A stretch of DNA of 64,000 nucleotides, taken from Halovenus rubra. Its GTDB lineage: Archaea; Halobacteriota; Halobacteria; Halobacteriales; Haloarculaceae. The notes below the pieces were generated by a model. The model was not told the DNA's origin, did no database searches, and saw nothing but the letters and a program-made list of their open reading frames with translations. The stretch lies in assembly GCF_026586665.1 (NCBI RefSeq), contig NZ_JAODIY010000009.1, forward strand, positions 417,072 to 481,071, in the 5' to 3' direction. This document shows positions 7,690 to 16,369 of the stretch, in pieces (the stretch's first letter is position 1; each line of letters starts with the position of its first letter). Both the position numbers and the translations under genes were made by a program.

Positions 7690-9027
7690 ATGAACCACGA
7701 GCAGTCACGGTCGCTGTACGACAGAGCGCTGTCAGTTATGCCTGGCGGCGTCAACTCTTCGGTCCGAGCCACCCGTCCCTACCCGTTTTTTGTTGACAGC
7801 GGTGACGGCGGGCACGTCGTCGACGCCGACGGGAACAAATATCTTGATTTCGTCATGGGGTACGGGCCGCTGTTGCTTGGTCACGACCTCCCAAAGCAGG
7901 TCCAATCTGCCATCCAGCAACGGGCAAGCGAGGGGCCGATGTACGGCGCACCAACAGAAGTCGAAGTAGAACTGGCAGAGTTTGTCTCCCGTCACGTTCC
8001 AAGCGTGGAGATGACCCGCTTCGTTAACAGTGGAACTGAAGCAACAGTTTCGGCTGTCAGGCTTGCACGGGGGTACACCGGACGAGAGAAAATAGTCGTT
8101 ATGCAATGTGGGTATCACGGCGCACAGGAGTCGACACTTGTTGAGGGGAAAGGAGACGACACCAGCCCCTCTAGCCCGGGTATTCCCTCGTCGTTTGCCG
8201 AGCACACCCTCACAGTCCCGTTCAACGACAAAGCGGCTGTTCACAGCGTCTTCGAAGAGCATGGCGACGATATCGCGGCTGTCCTCACCGAGCCAATCCT
8301 AGGGAACTACGGTATCGTCCACCCGGTTGAAGGGTTCCACGAGACACTCCGAGACGTGACTGAAGAACACGGTGCATTGCTCATCTTTGACGAGGTTATT
8401 ACAGGCTTTCGTGTCGGCGGCCTCAAATGTGCACAGGGAAAATTCGATATTGACCCTGATATAACGACCTTTGGGAAAATTGTGGGTGGTGGCTTCCCCG
8501 TCGGCGCTATCGGTGGCAAAGCTGAGATTATCGAACAGTTCACTCCAGCCGGCGATGTATTCCAGTCCGGAACCTTCTCGGGCCACCCAGTAACGATGGC
8601 AGCGGGACTCGAAACGCTGCGCTACGCGGCCGAGCACGACGTGTACGACCACGTGAACACGCTGGGCGAACAGCTCAGGGCAGGCCTCACAGATATCGTG
8701 GCCGACCAGGCACCCGAATACACTGTGGCAGGCACAGACAGTATGTTCAAGGTGTTGTTCACGCGCGAGGGGCCAGATGATCAGACGGGCCACTGTGAGG
8801 CTGGCTGTAAACAGCGTCCGGACTGTCCCAGATACGAGTACTGTCCGAAAAATGGGAGTGATGTCAAGCAGACCGAGACCGAGCGATGGGAGCGGCTGTT
8901 CTGGCCAGCAATGAAAGAACAGGGAATCTTCCTCACGGCGAACCAGTTCGAATCACAGTTTATCTGCAATGCACATACGGAGGAAGATATCGAGAAAGCT
9001 CTAGACGCATACAAGGAGGCACTGTGA
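7690..9027 (+). CDS. hemL: Glutamate-1-semialdehyde 2,1-aminomutase
   Basis: This 445-residue enzyme makes 5-aminolevulinate, the first dedicated tetrapyrrole precursor (haem and cobalamin). The N-terminal [20 protein letters not shown], the [14 protein letters not shown] cofactor segment, FDEVITGFR and the PLP lysine K263 in [15 protein letters not shown] are all intact. At about residues 367-386 there is an inserted Cys-rich stretch ([18 protein letters not shown]) absent from bacterial and plant enzymes; I recall similar inserts in other haloarchaea. The stop overlaps the next gene as TGATG, so the two are translationally coupled. Confidence 0.95.
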   Translation: MNHEQSRSLYDRALSVMPGGVNSSVRATRPYPFFVDSGDGGHVVDADGNKYLDFVMGYGPLLLGHDLPKQVQSAIQQRASEGPMYGAPTEVEVELAEFVSRHVPSVEMTRFVNSGTEATVSAVRLARGYTGREKIVVMQCGYHGAQESTLVEGKGDDTSPSSPGIPSSFAEHTLTVPFNDKAAVHSVFEEHGDDIAAVLTEPILGNYGIVHPVEGFHETLRDVTEEHGALLIFDEVITGFRVGGLKCAQGKFDIDPDITTFGKIVGGGFPVGAIGGKAEIIEQFTPAGDVFQSGTFSGHPVTMAAGLETLRYAAEHDVYDHVNTLGEQLRAGLTDIVADQAPEYTVAGTDSMFKVLFTREGPDDQTGHCEAGCKQRPDCPRYEYCPKNGSDVKQTETERWERLFWPAMKEQGIFLTANQFESQFICNAHTEEDIEKALDAYKEAL

Positions 9028-9917
9028 TGGCAGGACCGGATACTGAAGATGAGACAGACGGCGACAATGCCACAGACGAGCGGTCGCTGTTCGAAGAGCG
9101 GTACGGAGAGACAATCATCTACGTTGCAAGTGAGATTGGTGTTGTCCGCGTTGCGGTGTCGCGTGCCCGGGTCGGGGAATATGGACTCATCAAGCGCTGT
9201 ACTGCGACCGATATCGCAACAGATGACGGAGGTGTTGTCGTTGGGTCTGAAGAGGATATCTTCGCAGGGACTGTCGAAGCAGACTCATTCACAGCGCTTG
9301 GATTCGGCTCCAAGGCGGCAGTCGGTTTCGACGACGACACGGTCTATGCTGCGAGAGCAGACGGTCGAGTCAGCCGGCTTGAAGATGTTTCGTTGGGTGA
9401 GTCACTGGAAAAGACCGACTGGGAGCAAAGCGGAGCTGTAGCAGGACCCAGTGAGTTCGATGGGTCCCTGCTGGCTGCCGACGATGGTGTCTTTCGTGTC
9501 GGTTTGGAAGCCAAGCAGGTTGGCGACCTCTCTGACGTAACTACTGTCGCTCGTGGTCCAGAAGAGGGCTGCCAACTTTTGGCGGGAACAACGAATGGTC
9601 TGTACGAGTATGTTGATGACTGGAAGCAAGTGCGAAGCTGTCCAGTTAGAACGGTTCTCACCGACGGTAACAGAAGCTGGGTACTAACCGAAAGCAGCGA
9701 GATACTCCGGCGTGACGGGCAAATGTGGACGGAACTCGACACACCGAACACCGAACATATCGTCGACATTGCTCGGGGAGAGAGTCTTTATGCGGTCACA
9801 GAGGCTGGTGAATTGCTCGTCGCTGCGAGTGCCGATATGACGAGCGATGGTCACGAAGGGTGGCACTCACAGCGGATTGGCGCTCGCGGTATCCGGGCAC
9901 TGAGTACACTGGCCTAA
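9027..9917 (+). CDS. Beta-propeller-like protein (HVO_0234-type)
   Basis: The 296-residue protein starts at the ATG overlapping the hemL stop. After an acidic N-terminal tail it shows repeated four-strand blades with recurring patterns such as DGGVVVGSEEDIFAGTVE, DTVYAARADGRVSRL, GSLLAADDGVFRVG and LYEYVDDWKQV, that is about six or seven short repeats. This matches what is called the HVO_0234-family beta-propeller in haloarchaea, also near prs. No catalytic residue is evident. Its steady position between hemL and prs suggests a housekeeping role, perhaps as a scaffold. The function is unknown. Confidence 0.65.
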   Translation: MAGPDTEDETDGDNATDERSLFEERYGETIIYVASEIGVVRVAVSRARVGEYGLIKRCTATDIATDDGGVVVGSEEDIFAGTVEADSFTALGFGSKAAVGFDDDTVYAARADGRVSRLEDVSLGESLEKTDWEQSGAVAGPSEFDGSLLAADDGVFRVGLEAKQVGDLSDVTTVARGPEEGCQLLAGTTNGLYEYVDDWKQVRSCPVRTVLTDGNRSWVLTESSEILRRDGQMWTELDTPNTEHIVDIARGESLYAVTEAGELLVAASADMTSDGHEGWHSQRIGARGIRALSTLA

Positions 9918-10038
9918 AAGCAGGCAACGAGAGATGACAGACAGACCAGCTGGACCCGAAGCGCCGTTTTCAACAACTAGCTGTCTGTGGAGAGTTACAA
10001 TCGAAAAGGCATTCAATGCGGACAGCGAGTCCTCACAC

Positions 10039-10881
10039 ATGATTATTACTGGATCAGCCAGCCAAACGCTCGCCGCGTCACTGGCAAGCGAGACAGAGCA
10101 CGAACTCGCATCGGTGGCGTTTGAGCGGTTTCCAGATGGCGAACAGAAAGTCCAGATTGAAGACACTGTGGACCACGCAATCGTCGTTGCTTCGACGCTC
10201 TCAGACAGCAGCCACGTCGAACTCCTCCAGCTTCAGGACGCCGCTCGGGAGGCGGGTGCAACAGAAGTGACAACCGTTATCCCCTACATGGGATACGCAA
10301 GACAGGACAAATCATTCCAAACAGGAGACCCAGTCTCAGCGCGGGCGATGGCACGAGCACTCTCGACTGGGACAGACAGGGTGCTTACCGTTAACCCTCA
10401 TGAGCGAGCGGTGTGTGACTTTTTCGACGTGCCAGCTACGCCGGTAGATGCCGCCTCACATCTTGCGACACCGCTTGACTCGCTCACTGACCCGCTGTTT
10501 CTTGCGCCAGACCACGGTGCAGTCGACCTAGCACAAACTGTGCGTGATGCCTACGGCAGTGGCGAGGCTGACCACTTTGAGAAGACACGGCACTCCGGCA
10601 CTGACGTAGATATCGAACCAAGCGACGCTGCCGTTTCGGGACGGGATGTTGTTCTTGTCGACGATATCGTGGCTACTGGGGCCACAATGAGCGAATCTGT
10701 TGCTGTTCTCAATAAACGAGGGGCGAACCGGGTCACTGTTACCTGTGTACACCCACTTCTTGCCGGGACAGCCCAGCTACAACTCTTCCAAGCAGGTGTC
10801 GAAGCAATATATGCAACGGACACAATTGAACGGACTGTCAGTGCAGTAAGCGCCGCACCTGCTATCGCCCAAAAGCTATAG
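10039..10881 (+). CDS. prs: Ribose-phosphate pyrophosphokinase
   Basis: The enzyme transfers pyrophosphate from ATP to ribose 5-phosphate to give PRPP for nucleotide, His and Trp synthesis. The 280-residue protein begins MIITGSASQTLAASLA; the ATG at 10039 is preferred to one 105 bases upstream. The ribose phosphate/ATP segment YMGYARQDKSFQTGDPVSA and the PRPP-binding loop VVLVDDIVATGATMSE are intact. It is about 30 residues shorter than bacterial Prs, as is normal for archaea. It lies close to udp and deoC, which would feed ribose phosphates into it. Confidence 0.93.
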   Translation: MIITGSASQTLAASLASETEHELASVAFERFPDGEQKVQIEDTVDHAIVVASTLSDSSHVELLQLQDAAREAGATEVTTVIPYMGYARQDKSFQTGDPVSARAMARALSTGTDRVLTVNPHERAVCDFFDVPATPVDAASHLATPLDSLTDPLFLAPDHGAVDLAQTVRDAYGSGEADHFEKTRHSGTDVDIEPSDAAVSGRDVVLVDDIVATGATMSESVAVLNKRGANRVTVTCVHPLLAGTAQLQLFQAGVEAIYATDTIERTVSAVSAAPAIAQKL

Positions 10882-10954
10882 ACGAGCAGTTAGTCTGGAT
10901 TGTATCCGTTCTATTAGGACCTAGCACCCGACAGCTAGCTGTTGGGTATCCTGT

Positions 10955-11680
10955 TCAGAGATTGCTTGTGGCTTCAAGCGAGAGTTCGATTGCACGTTCG
11001 ACATTGTTCTTTGCTTTTGGTGGGAGTTCCTCGTCTTCAGTTTCTCCTTTCTGTGTGCCTTCGACAAGGTTGCCGTCGACGGTACAGATAGCACCAGCTC
11101 GCATGTCTTTCCGACGAGCAAGCGTGAACAGTGCAGCCGCTTCCATCTCGACGGCGAGCATTCCAGCCTCTTCCCAGCTTTTGACATACTCTTCGGTCTC
11201 GGCATAGAAGGCATCGTCAGTCGCGACTGGACCGACGTGGACAGTTTCGTCACGTGTCTTGGAGACCGAAACAAGCTCCGAGAGTACGTCGTGGTGAGGG
11301 ACTGCAGGGAGTGTTGCGCGTTCGTACCGTTTTGTTGTCCCTTCATCTTTGGCTGCACCAGAGGCGACAATCATATCACCAATTTCGATTCCATGCTGCA
11401 GTGCGCCACAGGTCCCGACACGGATGACAGTCTCGACGCCAACCTGGTCAAGCTCTTCTATTGCAATAGCAGCCGAGGGTGCACCGATACCTGTCGAGCA
11501 AATTGTCAGTGGCCGTCCATCGTAAGAGGCGTTGACAACTTTGTACTCTCGGTTCTCAGCAATAGTCTCAACATCTGAGCAGTGGCTTGCGATGCGGTCG
11601 ACACGCCCGGGGTCACCGGGGACAAGTGCGATATCGGTCAGGTCTCCATCTTCAACGAGCAGATGTGGCTGTTTTCCCAT
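10955..11680 (-). CDS. udp: Uridine/purine nucleoside phosphorylase (PNP-UDP family)
   Basis: The 241-residue protein is a hexamer-type nucleoside phosphorylase that cleaves nucleosides with phosphate to base plus (deoxy)ribose 1-phosphate. The phosphate loop VPGDPGRVDRI, the segment GIGAPSAAIAIEEL, RVGTCGAL and the ribose-binding MLAVEMEAAALFTLA are present. The last is the signature of this family, in which the paired Glu residues grip the ribose. Whether uridine or purine nucleosides are preferred cannot be read with certainty. A TATA-like run is at 11701-11711 on its strand. deoC is nearby. Confidence 0.88.
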   Translation of the reverse strand: MGKQPHLLVEDGDLTDIALVPGDPGRVDRIASHCSDVETIAENREYKVVNASYDGRPLTICSTGIGAPSAAIAIEELDQVGVETVIRVGTCGALQHGIEIGDMIVASGAAKDEGTTKRYERATLPAVPHHDVLSELVSVSKTRDETVHVGPVATDDAFYAETEEYVKSWEEAGMLAVEMEAAALFTLARRKDMRAGAICTVDGNLVEGTQKGETEDEELPPKAKNNVERAIELSLEATSNL

Positions 11681-11749
11681 ATCAGTAGCTTTCTGGTCGG
11701 ATACTAAAAAACCGTCTTGTCCGGGGTAACGACACCTCGCATAAGCCCT

Positions 11750-11793
11750 AACAGATAAGGCATACGTCTCATTTTTTCGTATCTGTTAAACAG
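11750..11793. promoter_or_regulatory. Inverted repeats in the udp / CheF-like divergent promoter
   Basis: AACAGATA (11750-11757) is repeated inverted as TATCTGTT (11780-11787), and the latter overlaps a perfect palindrome CTGTTAAACAG (11783-11793). This lies 15-25 bases before the CheF-like start, where TATA function is also expected. It may be an operator for either gene. Confidence 0.35.
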
Positions 11794-11807
11794 AAGTAGA
11801 ACAGCTT

Positions 11808-12431
11808 ATGGCCGCAAACCCAATCAGTGGCCTGCCTACCTATGTAGATACAGAAACGGGGCCACAAGAAAATGGAACCGAAGGCAGTGTTTCGGTGACT
11901 GAGCAGAAAATAATACTTTCTAGCTCGGACGGAGAGACTACGTTCCCGTTATCTGCCGTGGCTGACATACGTGTTGGGCACGTACCGGATATTCTTGGAC
12001 CGGTGCCATCAGAAAAAGTACCTGTCACAATTGCGTTTTCAAGCGACAGTACGTTGTCAGTTGCACTCATTGCAAATCAGGAGGCTGTGGCAGAAAAATT
12101 TGCACTCCGTCTAATAAAAGAGATACTGGACGGCACTACGATCCGGGTCAAACATCCGGCCCGGGTTGGCGATTCGGACCCCAAAAGCTCGTTTGAACAG
12201 GGCGTTGTCAGTGTATACCCGGATAGGTTACATTTTGACACAGGACAAGATGCACAGATTGAGACAGACAATGTACGAGGGTTTAAACAGACACGAAAAA
12301 CGGTTCAGGGAGCTCAAAAACCGTTGGTAGCGATTGACTTCGTTCGAGACGGCACCCTGTTTCGGTCGTTACTGCAAGCACATGACCCACAAATAACCTC
12401 AGTTCTTGGAAGATTCCTTCAGTACACCTGA
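11808..12431 (+). CDS. CheF-like protein (DUF439-type), possible taxis adaptor paralogue
   Basis: The 207-residue protein has two similar PH-like halves. The first is GSVSVTEQKIILSSSDGETTF through a helix at about residue 100, and the second is EQGVVSVYPDRLHFDTGQDAQIE through the C-terminal helix. This layout and the strand pattern match archaeal CheF, which links CheY to the archaellum motor. It is shorter than characterised CheF proteins and no che or arl genes are near. The assignment rests on fold pattern and could be wrong; another PH-like archaeal family is the alternative. Confidence 0.45.
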   Translation: MAANPISGLPTYVDTETGPQENGTEGSVSVTEQKIILSSSDGETTFPLSAVADIRVGHVPDILGPVPSEKVPVTIAFSSDSTLSVALIANQEAVAEKFALRLIKEILDGTTIRVKHPARVGDSDPKSSFEQGVVSVYPDRLHFDTGQDAQIETDNVRGFKQTRKTVQGAQKPLVAIDFVRDGTLFRSLLQAHDPQITSVLGRFLQYT

Positions 12432-12448
12432 TGTGATGATGTCCTCAC

Positions 12449-13303
12449 TCACGGTGAGAGAATAAACAAAAAGAAATTGTGAGTGGCTGGACCGAACCCA
12501 AGCGCCGCCACGAATGCAAACAGCAAGTTAGTTGATGTCTCGTTGTCCTTGATACCTCTCGAAAAGTAGATAACGATGGCCGAAGCCAGAAACGTCTTGA
12601 AGATAACAAACAGCCACCCACTTCCGAGTAAGTCTGCTGTCGGAAGGCCACTGGAGAAGTCAAGAATAGCTCTTGGGATTGCCGACCGTTCGCCAGCATC
12701 AAGCACGTCCACTCCAATCGCTGTCGTAACGGCGTCAAACATATGTGCAAAGATAACGAGTCCGCCAACGTACTTGGCTCGTGCGAGGATATAGGTTCGC
12801 CAGGCACCGATGCCAAAGTAGACGACGGCTGTAAAGACAAGAGAGAGAAGAAGGCCTAACATCGGCCAAAGCGGCTCCATTGGTGAAACCGCCGGGTCTA
12901 GACCCTGCCAGAAGACGAGAGCCACGAGTGGTATAGCGACACCAAGACCAGTCGCACTGAGATACTGTGGGACTCGCTTCCGAAGTTGGCTACTCGGGAC
13001 AATTATGGTCGACATAATCCAAACGATACCCATCCCAACAAATGTTGTCAGGTAGACCGCAGGTGCTCCAAACAGCGGTGCGACATCAGGCGGATATATC
13101 CGAACCTGAAATATTTCCCCAATCTGATAAAAAACGTGAAGAACGCTACCAGCAATCATCCACGGTAAAAACGAGAGTACTAATCGTTGATTAATCGGTG
13201 GTCTAATAGCAAAGAGGAAAGCAACAATAAACCCGCTACTAACGAGCAGAGCTGCCGATTGAACAAGTGAAGGTAAAGCGAAGTCTGCAAACGGTGCTGT
13301 CAT
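12449..13303 (-). CDS. DUF63 family membrane protein
   Basis: This 284-residue integral membrane protein has about seven hydrophobic helices. The segment VIFAHMFDAVTTAIGVDVL is characteristic of archaeal DUF63 proteins, whose role is unknown. Charged loops are short and there is no soluble domain. The gene ends 17 bases from the convergent CheF-like gene and diverges from deoC with 80 bases between the starts. Confidence 0.85.
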   Translation of the reverse strand: MTAPFADFALPSLVQSAALLVSSGFIVAFLFAIRPPINQRLVLSFLPWMIAGSVLHVFYQIGEIFQVRIYPPDVAPLFGAPAVYLTTFVGMGIVWIMSTIIVPSSQLRKRVPQYLSATGLGVAIPLVALVFWQGLDPAVSPMEPLWPMLGLLLSLVFTAVVYFGIGAWRTYILARAKYVGGLVIFAHMFDAVTTAIGVDVLDAGERSAIPRAILDFSSGLPTADLLGSGWLFVIFKTFLASAIVIYFSRGIKDNETSTNLLFAFVAALGFGPATHNFFLFILSP

Positions 13304-13354
13304 ATCAAATTCATCTCTGCCGTCGGGTCAAAACTGTTCCGAATCTCGAAGGGA

Positions 13355-13361
13355 ACTTTAA
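13355..13361 (+). promoter_or_regulatory. TATA box of deoC
   Basis: ACTTTAA is 23-29 bases upstream of the ATG at 13384 and supports a leaderless start there rather than at in-frame upstream codons inside the divergent gene. Confidence 0.45.
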
Positions 13362-13383
13362 CCCTGGCGAGTTTGCAACCGGT

Positions 13384-14025
13384 ATGGAAGCGATTGCAGA
13401 TAAAATTGAGCACACAGTCCTCGGTCCGGAGACAACCTGGACCGATGTCAAAACGGTCCTCGAAGAAGCGTCTCAGTACGAGATGCGGGCCTGTATTCCG
13501 CCATGTTATCTGGAACAAGCCAACGAATACGAACCATCGGTCGATCTGACAACAGTTGTCGGGTTTCCACACGGTCAGCACCTGACCGAAACAAAATGTC
13601 AAGAGGCAAGTCACGCATGGGCCGCCGGAGCAGCTGAAATCGACGTGGTTGCCAATATCGGATACATCAAGTCCGGTCACTTTGACACACTCAAATCTGA
13701 GCTTGGAGAAGTAGTAGCTGCAGTGCCTGTTCCCGTCAAAGTAATTCTCGAAGCTCCGCTACTCACCGACGAGGAACTCAAAAATGCTTCTCGTGTGGCA
13801 GCTGAGGCAGATGTGGACTACCTGAAGACAGCGACAGGTTTCAGCGAAGGCGGCGCAACGGTTCACGATGTCGAGCTAATGAGCCGACACAAACCAGTTA
13901 AAGCAAGCGGCGGCGTTGGCTCTTGGTCGTTTGCCAAGGAACTGTTCAACGCAGGAGCAACGCGTATCGGCGCATCAAGCGGGGTAGCAATTGTCGAAGG
14001 GTACCGAGAGAAGCATCGGGACTGA
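13384..14025 (+). CDS. deoC: Deoxyribose-phosphate aldolase
   Basis: The 213-residue class I aldolase splits 2-deoxyribose 5-phosphate into acetaldehyde and glyceraldehyde 3-phosphate. It is a TIM barrel beginning MEAIADKIEHTVLGPETTW. The Schiff-base lysine lies in ADVDYLKTATGF, a second active-site lysine in KVILEAPLL, and the phosphate-binding KASGGVGSW is near the end. With the nearby phosphorylase and PRPP synthase it forms a nucleoside-salvage neighbourhood. Confidence 0.95.
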   Translation: MEAIADKIEHTVLGPETTWTDVKTVLEEASQYEMRACIPPCYLEQANEYEPSVDLTTVVGFPHGQHLTETKCQEASHAWAAGAAEIDVVANIGYIKSGHFDTLKSELGEVVAAVPVPVKVILEAPLLTDEELKNASRVAAEADVDYLKTATGFSEGGATVHDVELMSRHKPVKASGGVGSWSFAKELFNAGATRIGASSGVAIVEGYREKHRD

Positions 14026-14040
14026 CTCTCCTCGTGTGTC

Positions 14041-14982
14041 TCAGGCCAGGTCCGCTGTGAAGCGCTCGCCATCAGCGTGTGTAACCACCACTTTCTCGGG
14101 GTCAAAGTCGCCAAGGTTGACTGTCGCTTCGTACTGAATTGTACCGGTACATTGTTGACAGACGCCATCTTCTGATTTTGTCGCCACGACAATCTCAAGG
14201 TCCCGGTCTTCAGTAGTCAGCTCTGAAACAGTGGCTGTATGACACGGGTCGGCAGCGTTGATAGCTCCGTTGACCCGGAGCGTTGTCTCGTTGTGCATTG
14301 TATCGACAGTTTCATCGCCAGTCGCACAGCCGGTTTCAACCGTTTTTATCTCTTGTAGCCGTGGCTCAGCGCCGTCTGAAGAGTGACTGGTTTGGTCTTG
14401 TGTTTTACCCCCATTAGTAGCGTTGCCTCCTGTATTGGGTTGGTCAGGCAAGACGTCTGGGGCTTCATCAGCATCAACCGACGTCGTTGGGCCTCCATCA
14501 GCGTGTGAGGCTGTGATAGTTTCAACAGCATCGCTCGACAGCTTGACCGTAGACTCGTATTCAATCGCACCAGTACACTGGATACACTCGGCATCACTAT
14601 TATCCGGTTGGGCAGTGACAGTAATCGACAGTTCTGTATCCGATACCGATGTGTCAACAGCTACTTTGTGACATGGTGTGGGCGCTTTTTTCACGCCGGT
14701 CACCGAAACGACGTTGTCCGACACTGCAACTGTTATTGGGTTTCTATTTGGATTCAAGCAATTTGCCTCGATAGTCGTTGCTGAGACGTCTGTAACCGAA
14801 AGCTCCGCAGAATCGTCGGTGCCGGAACCGTCGGTGCCAGAATCGTCGCTATCGGAGCCGTCAGTCTCCTCATCAGATTCAGTACTGTCGTTTTCCGACA
14901 GTACGGCAAGACACCCAGCCAGGCCAGCGAAGCCTGCAGTTGTCAATGAACCGAGAGCCTTGCGTCGTGATAGTTCAGGCAT
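14041..14982 (-). CDS. Tat-exported lipoprotein with duplicated Cys-pair domain
   Basis: The 313-residue protein begins with a twin-arginine signal (SRRKALGSLTTAGFAGL) and a lipobox ending at AGC, so it should be exported folded and lipid-anchored. A Ser/Asp/Gly/Thr linker (about residues 28-58) follows. The mature part contains two copies of one domain: in each, a CHKVAV or CHTATV strand leads to a CIQCTGAIEYESTV or CQQCTGTIQYEATV motif, then SHADG or THADG. The paired CxxC motifs suggest metal binding or redox chemistry outside the cell. No family is recognised. Confidence 0.75.
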   Translation of the reverse strand: MPELSRRKALGSLTTAGFAGLAGCLAVLSENDSTESDEETDGSDSDDSGTDGSGTDDSAELSVTDVSATTIEANCLNPNRNPITVAVSDNVVSVTGVKKAPTPCHKVAVDTSVSDTELSITVTAQPDNSDAECIQCTGAIEYESTVKLSSDAVETITASHADGGPTTSVDADEAPDVLPDQPNTGGNATNGGKTQDQTSHSSDGAEPRLQEIKTVETGCATGDETVDTMHNETTLRVNGAINAADPCHTATVSELTTEDRDLEIVVATKSEDGVCQQCTGTIQYEATVNLGDFDPEKVVVTHADGERFTADLA

Positions 14983-15112
14983 ATTCTAACCAACGGGTAG
15001 CACTGATAAACCACTCTTGAACACTCAAATCACTGTTTAACCGTCAGAACGAATAGAGTGCACTGGGTCGAAGCGTCGGGTTTTAGTCGATGGTTCTCTG
15101 ATAAACTGGTAG

Positions 15113-16369
15113 ATGGCCCGGTATCACATCGAGACATATGGGTGTACATCGAATCGCGGGGAAAGCCGCCAGATAGAGCGGCAGTTACGCGACGGGGGAC
15201 ACCACCCGGTCGACGGTCCCGAGAACGCTGACGTTGCAATCCTTAACACCTGTACTGTCATCGAAAAAACCGAACGAAACATGCTCACACGGGCCAAGGA
15301 GCTTGACGAGGAGACGCCAGGTGATCTCGTTATCACAGGCTGTATGGCACTCGCACAAGGCGAGGAGTTCGAACAGGCAGGTATCGACGCCGAGGTGCTC
15401 CACTGGGATGACGTCCCCGAGCACGTCAGAAACGGCGAGTGTCCGACAACGACGCCAGATGCAGATCCGATACTTGATGGTGTTATCGGCATCCTCCCGA
15501 TTGCCCGTGGCTGTATGAGCGACTGTTCGTACTGTATCACGAAACGCGCGACGGGGAAAATCGACTCACCACCTGTCGAGGAAAACCTGAAAAAGGCACG
15601 GGCATTGGTGCATGCGGGTGCCCGAGAAATTCGCATCACAGGGCAGGATACTGGCGTGTATGGCTGGGACGACGGTGAACGAAAGCTGCACGTGTTGCTC
15701 GAACGAATCTGTGAAGAGATTGATGGGACGTTTCGTGTTCGTGTCGGAATGGCGAACCCGAAAGGTGTCCACGGAATCCGAGAAGAGCTTGCAGCGGTGT
15801 TCGCCGAGCAAGAGAAAGTCTACAATTTCCTCCATGCTCCTGTCCAATCAGGAAGCAACGACGTGCTCGGCGACATGCGTCGCCAACACAACGTCGAGGA
15901 GTTCGTCGAGGTAGTCGACACGTTCGATGACCATCTTGATGAGTGGACACTGGCGACCGATTTCATTGTTGGATTCCCATCCGAAACCGAAGACGACTAC
16001 CAACAGACTCTCGAGTTACTCGAAGAGACACGGCCCGAAAAAATCAATATTACACGGTTCTCTAAGCGCCCCGGAACAGATGCGGCAGAGATGAAAGGCC
16101 ATGGCGGCCAGATAAAAAAGGACCGCTCGTCCGAGATGACGGACCGAAAGATGTCCGTTGTTGGTGCAGTGTACGAATCGATGGTCGGAACTGAACGCGA
16201 GATTCTTATCGTCGAGAACGGAACCGACGATTCGATGGTCGGCTACGACCAGTGCCACCGGAAAGTCGCGATTCCCGGTGCAGAATCCGACGGTGTTGAA
16301 CGTGGTGACTTCGTTACCTGCCGGATTACTGGCCACAACACGGTCTACGCACTCGCAGAACTTGCCTGA
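15113..16369 (+). CDS. tRNA t6A37 methylthiotransferase, archaeal e-MtaB/MiaB family
   Basis: This 418-residue radical-SAM enzyme should add a methylthio group to N6-threonylcarbamoyladenosine 37 of tRNA. The N-terminal UPF0004 domain supplies three cluster cysteines (YGCTSNRGE, NTCTV, TGCMA). The radical-SAM cluster motif is RGCMSDCSYC, and the substrate segments FLHAPVQSGSNDVL and DFIVGFPSETEDD follow. A C-terminal TRAM domain binds RNA. The length and motif spacing match archaeal MJ0867-type proteins. The last 25 bases overlap the end of the convergent kinase gene. Confidence 0.92.
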   Translation: MARYHIETYGCTSNRGESRQIERQLRDGGHHPVDGPENADVAILNTCTVIEKTERNMLTRAKELDEETPGDLVITGCMALAQGEEFEQAGIDAEVLHWDDVPEHVRNGECPTTTPDADPILDGVIGILPIARGCMSDCSYCITKRATGKIDSPPVEENLKKARALVHAGAREIRITGQDTGVYGWDDGERKLHVLLERICEEIDGTFRVRVGMANPKGVHGIREELAAVFAEQEKVYNFLHAPVQSGSNDVLGDMRRQHNVEEFVEVVDTFDDHLDEWTLATDFIVGFPSETEDDYQQTLELLEETRPEKINITRFSKRPGTDAAEMKGHGGQIKKDRSSEMTDRKMSVVGAVYESMVGTEREILIVENGTDDSMVGYDQCHRKVAIPGAESDGVERGDFVTCRITGHNTVYALAELA

